Assembly: GCA_041665165.1 (NCBI GenBank)
Contig: JBAYJJ010000026.1
Coordinates: 1 to 16,534 of the forward strand
Direction of reading: 5' to 3'
DNA length: 16,534 nt
From: MWCR01 sp041665165
GTDB taxonomy: Bacteria > Patescibacteriota > Patescibacteriia > 2-12-FULL-60-25
Shown here: positions 1-7,107 of the stretch, piece after piece
How the letters are laid out: each line of letters begins with the position of its first letter
How positions within the stretch are numbered: position 1 is the stretch's first letter
Notes under the pieces: model-generated
Told to the model about the DNA's origin: nothing
The model's database searches: none
The model's input: the letters and a program-made list of their open reading frames with translations, nothing else
Position numbers and translations under genes: made by a program

Positions 1-624
1 CACAGCCACTTTTTGAAACAAGCCCCAAAAAATCAGATGACAGCCCTCATAAAAATTAGCAATCTTGAGGGGCCTCGGAGATTCAATTTGCGGAAGGAGG
101 TCTTTGGCACGCATAATGGGGCCGGCAACCAAATGAGGAAAATAAGTCACGAAAAGCGCATAATCACAAAAACTCCGGGTGGCCTTGACTTCCCTCTTGT
201 AAATACCAAAAACATAACTCATCGCTTCAAAGGTATAAAAGGATATGCCTATAGGCAAAATCACATGCAAATAACGAAAATGCAATCCGATTCCGCCCCA
301 TTCCAAAAAATGTTCAAGGCTGGATGTGAAAAAGTTGAAGTACTTAAAAAAACCGAGAATGAACAGGTTGATCAACAAACTGATGGTCAAAAACAGCTTT
401 CTTCCTGCCAGACTGTCAGATTCTTCGATCTTGATCCCGCAAATGAAATCGGCTGTAATCGAAACAAACATCAAAATCAGAAAACGCCAGTCCCATGAAC
501 CGTAAAAAACGCAGCTTGCAATGAGAAGAATCCAATTTTGGAGTTTTAGGTATTTTTGGGAAAGAAGATACAACGGATAGACAATCGAAAGAAAAATGAG
601 GAAGACGAAAGAATTAAAAACCAT
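1..624 (-). CDS. MBOAT-family (AlgI-like) membrane O-acyltransferase, N-terminal part
   Basis: This frame is open from an ATG at 624 to the window edge (208 codons, no stop), so the C-terminal part is missing. The protein starts MVFNSFVFLIFL and is strongly hydrophobic, with several predicted membrane segments. It carries the hallmarks of the AlgI/DltB-type MBOAT family: YGSWDWRF (41-48), LGFFKYFNFF (90-99), LPIGISFYTF (123-132) followed by YVFGIYK (137-143), and PHLVAGPI (163-170). Family members move acyl, usually acetyl, groups across the inner membrane onto exopolysaccharide hydroxyls, often together with an SGNH/AlgJ/AlgX-type partner. The catalytic His of the family lies later and is outside the window, so activity cannot be judged. 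The SGNH protein at 11256-12326 could be a partner, but it is 10 kb away. It is divergent from the FkbM gene at 809. The Shine-Dalgarno site is weak. Confidence 0.9.
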   Translation of the reverse strand, partial: MVFNSFVFLIFLSIVYPLYLLSQKYLKLQNWILLIASCVFYGSWDWRFLILMFVSITADFICGIKIEESDSLAGRKLFLTISLLINLFILGFFKYFNFFTSSLEHFLEWGGIGLHFRYLHVILPIGISFYTFEAMSYVFGIYKREVKATRSFCDYALFVTYFPHLVAGPIMRAKDLLPQIESPRPLKIANFYEGCHLIFWGLFQKVAV

Positions 625-725
625 TTCCGAAAATGAAAGACTTTATCCAAATTTTTTTATGATGTTGAAAAATCAATTTGTGTCGCATAGAGCCCTATTG
701 GGGATATTTTCTGGGAACCCGAAAC

Positions 726-742
726 GCTCTTGCGTCAAGAGC
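726..742. repeat. Perfect inverted repeat (GCTCTTG-CGT-CAAGAGC) in divergent intergenic region
   Basis: Two perfect 7-base arms flank a 3-base centre, between the divergent MBOAT and FkbM genes. No T-run follows on either strand, so it does not look like an intrinsic terminator. It sits just upstream of a candidate promoter for the FkbM gene and could be an operator. The sequence cttgcgtcaagagccc (729-744) recurs with one mismatch at 3578-3593 in the next divergent intergenic region. Confidence 0.5.
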
Positions 743-747
743 CCGTC

Positions 748-774
748 TTGATATGTCCTTTACTCGCGTAAAAT
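748..774 (+). promoter_or_regulatory. Candidate sigma70-type promoter for the FkbM gene
   Basis: TTGATA (748-753) and TAAAAT (769-774) each match the -35 and -10 consensus at five of six positions. The spacer is 15 bases, shorter than the ideal 17. The -10 lies about 35 bases before the ATG at 809. This is pattern recognition only. Confidence 0.35.
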
Positions 775-808
775 AAGAGGCTACATTATAACGACGGATC
801 GCATAAAT

Positions 809-1708
809 ATGAATGTTTATATCAAGCAACAGGAAGCCGGGCGGGCTATTATGGCGTTTGTTACCAAACTATGTATTTGCCTTAAAATCTGCGCGCGTAT
901 CCTCCGACTTTGGCTGGACCGGGAAGATCCGGAGCACCGGAATTTCCTCCTGCTCCGCAACAAGCTCATCCTCCGCCATGAGATAGGGAGCCTGTGCGGC
1001 CCATCGCACCAAAAAGCTTCCGTGCTGGGATATTGTGTTTATTTTCAAAATTTTGATGAATTGATTCGGCTCATCGACGAAATTTTCGGCAAGAAAATTT
1101 ATTCCTTTCAAAGCTCTAAAAAGTCCCCCTTGATCATTGATTGCGGCGCCAATATCGGCATGTCGATTCTGGCCTTCAAAAAAAGCTGCCCCGAAGCCAG
1201 AATTCTCGCTTTTGAGCCCGACCCGAATACCTGCGCGATCCTCAGAAAAAACATTGCCGGCAACGCCTTGCCCGATGTCGAGGTCGTGGAGGCGGCCGTA
1301 GCGGATGCGCGGGGCGACATTCGCTTTTACAAAAACGTCGAGGGAAAACACTCTCTGCTTTCCAGCACCTCTCCCGCCAATATCCCGGGGGCAAAAGAAA
1401 TTCGCGTCCGCGCCGAAAGGTTGGCCGACTACATCACCGGCGAAGTCGATTTACTTAAAATGGATGTTGAAGGAAGCGAAATGAAGATTTTGGAAGATCT
1501 TGCCGCGCAAAAGAAACTCGGGTGGATCCGGGAAATCCTTCTCGAATACCACCATCATCTGGATCCGCGAAAAGATGAGCTCGCGTCTTTTTTCCGACTC
1601 TTGGAAGCCGACGGATTCGGCTATCAGGTCGCAGCCTCACGTCTTGCTCCGCCCGCCCCCGGAACCTTTCAGGACATCTTAATCCGAGCCTACAGAAACT
1701 CGAACTAA
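809..1708 (+). CDS. FkbM-family SAM-dependent O-methyltransferase
   Basis: This 299-residue protein has the FkbM methyltransferase fold. The SAM-binding loop is IIDCGANIGMS (109-119) and the acidic ribose-binding end of strand 2 is AFEPDP (134-139). The family signature LLKMDVEGSEMKIL (215-228) matches the usual k-x-D-v-E-G-x-E pattern. The first 100 residues are less conserved and probably act as a recognition lid; I see no signal peptide. FkbM proteins methylate hydroxyls on polyketides or on sugars, and here the surroundings argue for a glycan sugar. The ATG at 809 has only a weak ribosome site. An in-frame ATG at 851 is the alternative, with AGGAAG 14 bases upstream. The TAA stop overlaps the stop of the converging carbamoyltransferase gene. 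The substrate cannot be told from sequence. Confidence 0.9.
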   Translation: MNVYIKQQEAGRAIMAFVTKLCICLKICARILRLWLDREDPEHRNFLLLRNKLILRHEIGSLCGPSHQKASVLGYCVYFQNFDELIRLIDEIFGKKIYSFQSSKKSPLIIDCGANIGMSILAFKKSCPEARILAFEPDPNTCAILRKNIAGNALPDVEVVEAAVADARGDIRFYKNVEGKHSLLSSTSPANIPGAKEIRVRAERLADYITGEVDLLKMDVEGSEMKILEDLAAQKKLGWIREILLEYHHHLDPRKDELASFFRLLEADGFGYQVAASRLAPPAPGTFQDILIRAYRNSN

Positions 1709-3471
1709 TTCCCGGCTGAACCGCAACAGGCTTTGTCCGTTGCGCACTGCTTCGACGGTTTCCCGGCTTCTACCCGCGCCACAAGAAAATTGCCGATCGC
1801 AAGGTAATCCAAACCGCCCTGCAAAAAGGCCCGGATTGCATCTTCGGGAGAGCACACGATGGGCTCTTCATGCATATTAAAACTCGTATTGACGACGGAG
1901 GGAATACCCGTCCGCTTGAAGTACTCTTTCAAGATACGGTAGTAGCGGGGGTTGATCGATTCCGATATTAATTGGGGCCTTGCGGTGCCATCCACATGAA
2001 CCACCGCAGGCGACTGCTTTTTCATCGAATCCGTGCAGTCAAAGGTAATGGTCATGAATTGCGCCGTGTATTCGGCTCCGGCCAGCCCCGGGTAACAGCG
2101 ACGAGCCTCTTCCGCCAAAGTCACCGGCGCAAACGGCATGAACTCGCTCCGGTTCAGCTGATGATTAAGCCAATCATTGACCTTGGGGTCCGTCGCCGGA
2201 TAAAGAATAGAACGGTTCCCCAGAGCTCTCGGCCCAAATTCCATTCTCCCGTCAAAATGAGCCACAACCTTGTTTTGCGTCAAAAGTTCCGCGATGGTCG
2301 AGGCCGGATCTTCCATCCGGCTGTAGTCCAATCCGTATTTTTTTAAGGATTGTTCGATTTCCTGCTCGGTGTATTCTGGCCCCCAATACACATCCCGAAT
2401 AGGCGAAGGCTTAAGATCCTGCGTCTTGTCCCGGTAAACGATTTGCGCCGCACCATAGCCAAGGCCGCCGTCAGCCATGTGCGGAAAAACAAAAACATTT
2501 TTAACCCCGGGGATACCGTGCGTTCTCTGGTTCAGCTTAACGTTGGCAAAGACCCCGCCGGCCAATACGATATTTTCCGTTTTATAGGTTTTGACGTAAT
2601 AGGAAATATACTGCGTCGCTACTTCTTCCAGCACGGTTTGAAATGCCGCTGAAATGTTCTCTCGCCCGTATTGTTTGGCCAAGTACAAGATCTTCGGATA
2701 ATTGCCATAGATCGACGGCGCGACAAACCCGCCTTTGCCGTCATAACTCGCAAGCTTCCGGATTTCGCTCAGCAGCTTCTCATCCGGCTTTCCGTAGGCC
2801 GCCAATCCGGTAATCTTGCCTTCATGTCTGGCGGGTCGAAAACCAAGAGCCTTTGTGACAGCGGCGTAAAAAACCCCTAGCGAGTGCGGGACAAAAATTT
2901 CCTTGAGAAGGTCAAACCCTCCCTTTGTGACCAAATAGACCTGAGAGGTAATGCCCTCCCCCTGGCCGTCAATTGTGACCGCCAGGGCGTTATCATAACC
3001 GCCAGCCCAATAAGCGCATGCCGCATGAGCGTAGTGATGAGGCACCCTGATCATTTTATCCAGACAGCTGTTTTTTTGCCCCCAATCGCGTATTTCATCA
3101 CTCATTTTTCCGGCAACGCGGACAGATCTTGGAGCGTTGCGGAATTTTTGAACCATCCAGTTGAGGGTTTTGGTCCAAAGGCTGGCAGGATCTGCCTTAG
3201 AAAAGTAATCATAGGTCGACAAGCGCTCTCGGACCCGGTAAAAAAGTTCAGGGTTCACGGAGGGGTCCGCCTTCGCAACGGCAATCCAATCGATATCATT
3301 CAAAGTCAGGCCGGCGTAGCGGAGCACCCACTCGACGGAACGGTGCGGAAACCCCGCATGCTGCTTGATCCGGGACAGCCTTTCCTCGTTGATCCCGCAC
3401 ACAACAGCGGAATCCTTGAGAAGAACCACTCCGGCATCATTGTCAATTTCGCTGATTCCAAGGATATGCAT
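1705..3471 (-). CDS. Carbamoyltransferase (NodU/CmcH/TobZ family)
   Basis: A full-length, 588-residue member of the O-carbamoyltransferase family. The N-terminal Kae1-like domain begins MHILGISEIDNDAG. It holds the metal-site motif PHHYAHAACAY (144-154), IDGQGEG (167-173), HEGKITGLAAYG (216-227), GGVFANVKLN (305-314) and HMADGGLGYG (331-340). The YrdC-like C-terminal half has GRMEFGPRALGNRS (408-421), HVDGTARPQ (492-500) and NTSFN (528-532). By analogy with TobZ, H145, H149, D168 and D334 should bind the Fe ion; that mapping is mine. The family makes carbamoyl-AMP from carbamoyl phosphate and ATP and passes the carbamoyl group to a hydroxyl of a sugar or antibiotic. GGAG lies five bases before the ATG, which supports this start. 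The C-terminal tail after about residue 570 contains three Cys (CATDKACC) and is not part of the conserved fold. Confidence 0.95.
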   Translation of the reverse strand: MHILGISEIDNDAGVVLLKDSAVVCGINEERLSRIKQHAGFPHRSVEWVLRYAGLTLNDIDWIAVAKADPSVNPELFYRVRERLSTYDYFSKADPASLWTKTLNWMVQKFRNAPRSVRVAGKMSDEIRDWGQKNSCLDKMIRVPHHYAHAACAYWAGGYDNALAVTIDGQGEGITSQVYLVTKGGFDLLKEIFVPHSLGVFYAAVTKALGFRPARHEGKITGLAAYGKPDEKLLSEIRKLASYDGKGGFVAPSIYGNYPKILYLAKQYGRENISAAFQTVLEEVATQYISYYVKTYKTENIVLAGGVFANVKLNQRTHGIPGVKNVFVFPHMADGGLGYGAAQIVYRDKTQDLKPSPIRDVYWGPEYTEQEIEQSLKKYGLDYSRMEDPASTIAELLTQNKVVAHFDGRMEFGPRALGNRSILYPATDPKVNDWLNHQLNRSEFMPFAPVTLAEEARRCYPGLAGAEYTAQFMTITFDCTDSMKKQSPAVVHVDGTARPQLISESINPRYYRILKEYFKRTGIPSVVNTSFNMHEEPIVCSPEDAIRAFLQGGLDYLAIGNFLVARVEAGKPSKQCATDKACCGSAGN

Positions 3472-3528
3472 GCCTTCTCCCGGTGATAGTTACTTAAATA
3501 TAAAGCCCCATCTGTCGCGAAGGTTTGG

Positions 3529-3557
3529 ATTATAAAGGGTTCTATCGAGAAGATAAA
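3529..3557 (-). promoter_or_regulatory. Candidate promoter for the carbamoyltransferase gene
   Basis: On the minus strand, 3534-3529 reads TATAAT, a perfect -10 box. The -35 region at a 17-base spacing (3557-3552, TTTATC) is poor. The predicted start of transcription would leave a leader of about 50 bases before the ATG at 3471. Confidence 0.4.
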
Positions 3558-3577
3558 GCCAAGAATCGATCCGACAG

Positions 3578-3593
3578 CTTGCGTCAAAAGCCC
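3578..3593 (+). repeat. Second copy of the 16-base intergenic motif seen at 729-744
   Basis: cttgcgtcaaaagccc matches 729-744 at 15 of 16 positions. Both copies lie in divergent intergenic regions that bracket the FkbM/carbamoyltransferase pair. The inverted symmetry of the first copy is degenerate here. It may be a shared binding site, or the remnant of a common origin of the two spacers. Confidence 0.45.
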
Positions 3594-3615
3594 TGCGTGT
3601 GTCATGCGTGTGTCA
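3594..3615 (+). repeat. Perfect 11-base tandem duplication (TGCGTGTGTCA x2)
   Basis: TGCGTGTGTCA occurs twice head to tail (3594-3604 and 3605-3615). It sits exactly between the 16-base motif at 3578-3593 and the TTGACA at 3616-3621. The end of the second unit also forms the small palindrome TGTCA-T-TGACA (3611-3621). Confidence 0.6.
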
Positions 3616-3644
3616 TTGACAGGCGCTTCGGTTTCGCATAGCTT
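3616..3644 (+). promoter_or_regulatory. Candidate promoter for the four-gene acylation operon
   Basis: TTGACA (3616-3621) is a perfect -35 box. At a 17-base spacing the -10 position reads TAGCTT (3639-3644), which keeps only T1, A2 and T6. A weak -10 beside tandem repeats and a palindrome would suit a regulated promoter. It lies about 40 bases before the first possible start codon of the GNAT-like gene. Confidence 0.35.
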
Positions 3645-3685
3645 ATGTCATCAGACAATCTCCTTAACATGGGCGAACAGGTAAG

Positions 3686-4840
3686 TTGCTCAAAAAAATC
3701 ATTCAAAAAATGAACGCGCAAAACCCCCGGGCAAAACCTGAAAAAATGGTAAGTAAGGACTTTGAGATTTGCCTTTTGGATGAGCATCACCTGAAAGAGT
3801 TTGCCGATTTTTTTGCCCGCGCCAAAGGATTGCCGCCCGATTCCCCCGCCGTCCAACCCTCGTATCTGAAGTGGAAATATCTCAATTTAAATGCCCCGCT
3901 AAACCGCTGTTTTGCGCTTCGTCAGGGCGGACAAATCCGCGCCGTCGTCGGTGGAATTGTCCAGCTCCATGAAATTGATAACATGAGTACTGAAATATGT
4001 TTTCCGGTAGATTGGTTCAGCGATCCGGACAATCCCGTTAAAGGTGTTGGAAGAAAAGCAATGAACGCTTTAATCGACCGATACCCTGCATCGGTCGCCG
4101 TCGGCGGGTCTAAAATTTGTTTTGAGCCGCAAATCAAGGTCGGATTCAAAGATGTGGGCTATGTTCCCTTGCTTGGCGTAGACGAACCTATCGACGGTCA
4201 TGTCAAAAAAATGGCAAAGGCCGTACGAAACTGGCTGAAATACCCCCGCGTGATGTGGAATAAACTTTGCCTGCTTACACATCAATCCGGATGGGGCTCT
4301 TCGCATTATGAGGAAGTCTCAGTGGCCGATGAAGAACTGTTGCAATGCCAGGCAGCATCAATGCTGTCGCGCGGCGTTTCCCGAAAAGACCTGGTAAATC
4401 GATGGCGATATTTCATGGAGCAGCCCTGCAATCCTTCGAATGTCCTGAAAGTTGACAAAAAGGGCTTTATTTCTTATGCATTGATTTCTCGATTTACGGA
4501 TTCCCGGAAAGGCTTCTGTGCCCTCGGAGACGCCCTTGTCCACCCTGAGCACAGCGTTGAAGACATTCTGGCAGCCGCCGTACTTTATGCCCGCAGGCGC
4601 CATCATGCCGGCATCCTGATGATGACCAATAATTCCGCTATCTGTCAAAAGGCAAAATCCGTCGGTTACCGCATGATTGAACCCATCCGCACCCAGTACT
4701 ATGCCGCTCTGGACGGCCCCGAATGCGATCGAATCGAATCGTTGCCTTCCGTTTCGTTGATCACCCACGATGAGCTGGCCTATATCGAAAGCCCTGAGAA
4801 CCGGAAACCATGCGCAACTTGCCGCCCCGGAACACCATGA
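3686..4840 (+). CDS. GNAT-like acyltransferase with two apparent acyltransferase lobes
   Basis: A soluble protein of about 384 residues. The N-terminal half (about 25-165) starts FEICLLDEHHLKEFADFF. It continues with a WKY motif (63-65), an ALRQGGQIRAVVGG beta-hairpin (77-90) and KGVGRKAMNALID (119-131), resembling the CoA-pyrophosphate loop and helix of GNAT folds. The second half (about 255-345) again reads like a GNAT lobe: GFISYALISRF (260-270), CALGDALVHPE (278-288), then AKSVGYRMIEP (323-333). I infer a role as acyl or aminoacyl transferase in the operon; the substrate is unknown. The start is uncertain. The TTG at 3686 has AGGTAAG just before it. The ATG at 3710 overlaps the stop of a 14-codon frame beginning at 3669. 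The ATG at 3746 is a third option. The gene overlaps the next start by four bases if that gene begins at 4837. Confidence 0.65.
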   Translation: MLKKIIQKMNAQNPRAKPEKMVSKDFEICLLDEHHLKEFADFFARAKGLPPDSPAVQPSYLKWKYLNLNAPLNRCFALRQGGQIRAVVGGIVQLHEIDNMSTEICFPVDWFSDPDNPVKGVGRKAMNALIDRYPASVAVGGSKICFEPQIKVGFKDVGYVPLLGVDEPIDGHVKKMAKAVRNWLKYPRVMWNKLCLLTHQSGWGSSHYEEVSVADEELLQCQAASMLSRGVSRKDLVNRWRYFMEQPCNPSNVLKVDKKGFISYALISRFTDSRKGFCALGDALVHPEHSVEDILAAAVLYARRRHHAGILMMTNNSAICQKAKSVGYRMIEPIRTQYYAALDGPECDRIESLPSVSLITHDELAYIESPENRKPCATCRPGTP

Positions 4841-6168
4841 AATCGCAACATCAAGCGACGACAGAAATATGGAGCCCCTTCGAAACAACTTCGTGGGAAC
4901 AATTGCAAAACAGGGTCGTCAGGCCGCTCATCAAAAAACAGTTGGCCTCGGTACTAAAACGCAGCCCTTTTTATCAAAAAAAACTAGGGGGCCACAGGCC
5001 CAAAAAAGGCCTGATCCTCGCTGATTTGCCGCATCTGCCCTTCACCGAAAAGCATGAGCTTGTAGAAGATGAACAAAAACATCCTCCCTTCGGCAGCTAT
5101 CTCGCCGCACCGACGGGACAAATCATGCGCGTGCACCGCACTTCGGGAACAAGCGCTCTGCCTCTGCTGCTGGCCTTGTCCAAAAAAGATATCGAACAAA
5201 CGGTCGAGTGCGGCGCCCGATGCTTCTGGGCTTCCGGCCTGCGGCCTCAAGACATGGCCGTTCATTGTCTGAATTACTGCCTGTGGTCCGGGGGCCTGAC
5301 CGATCATCAAAGCCTCGAACGTACCGGCGCGGCGGTGATCCCCTACGGCGTCGGCAACTCCTCGAATCTCATACGGACCATCCTCGCTTTGCGGCCGACC
5401 GCCATTCACTGCACGCCTTCATATCTGGCAAAACTTCAAACGCTTCTCGAGCGGGAATTTTCGATCACTCCGAGATCGCTTGGGCTTCGCCTGGGGTTAT
5501 TCGGCGGGGAGGGCGGCTTGCAGAGCAGGGACTTCCGAAAGCACATCGAATCCGTCTGGGGTTTTCGTGCCATGGATGCCAACTACGGCGCTGCAGACGT
5601 CCTGAGCATGTTCGGGGCCGAGTGTAAGGTCCGGAACGGTCTTCATTTCATGGGCCAGGGCGTTATTTTACCGGAGCTCAAGGATCCGAAAAGTGATACA
5701 ATTCTCGTTTGGGAAAAAGGGGTCCGCGGCGAATTCGTCTTTACGAGCCTCCGGAAGGAGTGCCAGCCCCTTATCCGCTACCGGTCGCACGATATCGTCG
5801 AAGTCGTAGGGATAGACCGTTGCGCTTGCGGACGAAGGAGCCCCCGGTTCCGGATCGTGGGTAGGCTGGAAGACATGATTGTTGTTCGAGGGGTCAATGT
5901 TTTTATAAGTTCTATTGCCGCTTGTATCAATCAGCACCTCGATCAGTTGAGCGGCGAATTTCGCGTCCGGGTCGACCGCGAGGATCCGATTGAACGGTGT
6001 ATCATTGCCGTCGAAACCAGAGCTGACAATCCAGGCAGTGAGCTGATCCGGCAACTTGAGGATGGGTTTCGTCAGAGCCTTTACTTCAAACCTGCCGTGG
6101 AACTTCTGGAGCCCGGCAGTTTGCCGAGAACGGAAGGCAAAACCCAACGCCTCGAAAGAATCCTATAG
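4837..6168 (+). CDS. PaaK/CapK-like adenylate-forming ligase
   Basis: A 443-residue relative of phenylacetate-CoA ligase, which activates carboxylic acids as acyl-AMP and often passes them to CoA. Numbered from the ATG at 4837, it has the nucleotide-binding loop HRTSGTSALP (100-109), a GGEGG turn (223-227) and MDANYGAADV (246-255). YRSHDIVE (315-322), the CACG cluster (329-332) typical of this family and the hinge GRLEDMIVVRG (342-352) follow. A C-terminal LPRTEGKTQR (429-438) supplies the probable catalytic Lys at 435. The loop is unusual, with SALP where relatives have TGKP or TGxP. The ATG at 4837 is preferred because it overlaps the upstream TGA as ATGA; an in-frame ATG at 4810 would add nine residues. 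In this operon it is the likely source of an activated acid for one of the neighbouring acyltransferases. Confidence 0.88.
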   Translation: MKSQHQATTEIWSPFETTSWEQLQNRVVRPLIKKQLASVLKRSPFYQKKLGGHRPKKGLILADLPHLPFTEKHELVEDEQKHPPFGSYLAAPTGQIMRVHRTSGTSALPLLLALSKKDIEQTVECGARCFWASGLRPQDMAVHCLNYCLWSGGLTDHQSLERTGAAVIPYGVGNSSNLIRTILALRPTAIHCTPSYLAKLQTLLEREFSITPRSLGLRLGLFGGEGGLQSRDFRKHIESVWGFRAMDANYGAADVLSMFGAECKVRNGLHFMGQGVILPELKDPKSDTILVWEKGVRGEFVFTSLRKECQPLIRYRSHDIVEVVGIDRCACGRRSPRFRIVGRLEDMIVVRGVNVFISSIAACINQHLDQLSGEFRVRVDREDPIERCIIAVETRADNPGSELIRQLEDGFRQSLYFKPAVELLEPGSLPRTEGKTQRLERIL

Positions 6169-6174
6169 GGAGGA
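6168..6174 (+). promoter_or_regulatory. Strong ribosome binding site of the LpxD-like gene
   Basis: GGGAGGA begins on the last base of the upstream TAG stop codon and lies three bases before the ATG at 6178. It fixes this start and shows that the ligase and LpxD-like genes form one transcription unit. Confidence 0.8.
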
Positions 6175-6177
6175 CCG

Positions 6178-7107
6178 ATGTATAAAACGAGAAAGGTCGA
6201 GATTTATGCTTCGGAAATTGCCGAAATCCTCAATCTGACGTTGACCGGCGAGGATTTTATCGTGAAATACCCCGGTTCCCTCGAAAACCTCCAGCCGCAC
6301 ACGGTGGTCTATTCGGAGACGCTGACCCCCGAAATAGCCCGGCAGCTAAAGCAAACCCGGAACATACTCATGATCCTGCGCGAAAGTTACGGCCTGAAAG
6401 CCGAAGGGTTTTCATACCTGGTCTCCCCCCGCCCGCGCCTTGATTTTGTCAGAATTCTTAACGAGTCGTTCGTCGAGCGTGACACGCGTCAAAGTGACCC
6501 AACGGCAAGAATTTCGACCGATGCAAAAATCGGCCGGAACGTTGTCATCGGCGCTCATTCCGTCATCGGCCCCGACGTCGTTATCGGGGACAATACCATT
6601 GTCTTGAATAATGTCGTCATCACAGGAAAAGTCGTCATCGGAAGAAACTGCGTCATCAAGGACAACGCCACCCTGGGCAGCGAGGGCTACGGCTTTGAAT
6701 TCGACGAGGCCGGCGAACCGATTCACGTCCCCTACGTCGGTAGCATTTTGATCGGAGACCATGTTTGGATCGGCGCGAACTCCGCCATCGAACGGGCTGA
6801 AATCGACGATACGGTCATCGCCGCGTCCGTTAAAATCGACGATCTGGTCCAAATCGGCCAAAGTTGTCAAATTGGGGAGCACACGATGATCGCCGCGGGA
6901 ACCGTTGTCAGCGCCAGGGTCAAGATCGGAAACCACTGCTGGCTCGCACCCAATGTCAGCTTGAAAGACCGGATCACCCTTGCCGACGATGTGCTTGTCG
7001 GAATCGGCGCCGTGGTCATCCATGACTGCGAAAGCCATAACGTCTATGCCGGGAACCCGGCAAGACTACTCCGGCGGCGAACCCAGGAAGACTTGAAAAG
7101 TGTCTGA
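6178..7107 (+). CDS. LpxD-like left-handed beta-helix N-acyltransferase
   Basis: A 309-residue protein with an LpxD-like N-terminal domain (1-105), followed by hexapeptide repeats from ISTDAKIGRNVVIG (112-125) to about residue 280. LpxD landmarks are present: LGSEGYGFEFDEAG (166-179, the uridine/sugar-binding region), VWIGANSAIERAEIDDT (196-212) and KIDDLVQIGQSCQIG (219-233). In LpxD the last segment reads IAHN and its His is the catalytic base; here it is IGQS, so Gln228 replaces it. The C-terminus ends YAGNPARLLRRR (290-301), like sugar O- or N-acetyltransferases, instead of the LpxD C-terminal helices. It is therefore unlikely to be the housekeeping lipid A enzyme. I infer N-acylation of a nucleotide-linked amino sugar with a non-standard acyl donor. 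The strong GGGAGGA site supports the ATG at 6178. It overlaps the next gene by eight bases if that gene starts at 7100. Confidence 0.85.
   Translation: MYKTRKVEIYASEIAEILNLTLTGEDFIVKYPGSLENLQPHTVVYSETLTPEIARQLKQTRNILMILRESYGLKAEGFSYLVSPRPRLDFVRILNESFVERDTRQSDPTARISTDAKIGRNVVIGAHSVIGPDVVIGDNTIVLNNVVITGKVVIGRNCVIKDNATLGSEGYGFEFDEAGEPIHVPYVGSILIGDHVWIGANSAIERAEIDDTVIAASVKIDDLVQIGQSCQIGEHTMIAAGTVVSARVKIGNHCWLAPNVSLKDRITLADDVLVGIGAVVIHDCESHNVYAGNPARLLRRRTQEDLKSV

Noticed and set aside
345..410. Possible frameshift in the MBOAT gene near residue 74
   Set aside because: Rechecking the bases (tggcaggaagaaagctg on the minus strand) showed a continuous frame through LAGRKLFLTISL; the apparent shift was a reading error.
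13..498. Plus-strand open frame of 161 codons
   Set aside because: It is antisense to the MBOAT gene, whose minus-strand frame gives clear family motifs; the plus frame has no recognisable domain.
869..1351. Minus-strand open frame inside the FkbM gene
   Set aside because: It is a shadow frame opposite well-conserved FkbM motifs, with no domain signal.
6412..7038. Long minus-strand frame (208 codons), Asp-rich
   Set aside because: It mirrors the hexapeptide repeats of the LpxD-like gene; repeated GTC/ATC codons read as Asp on the other strand, so the apparent repeats are an artefact.
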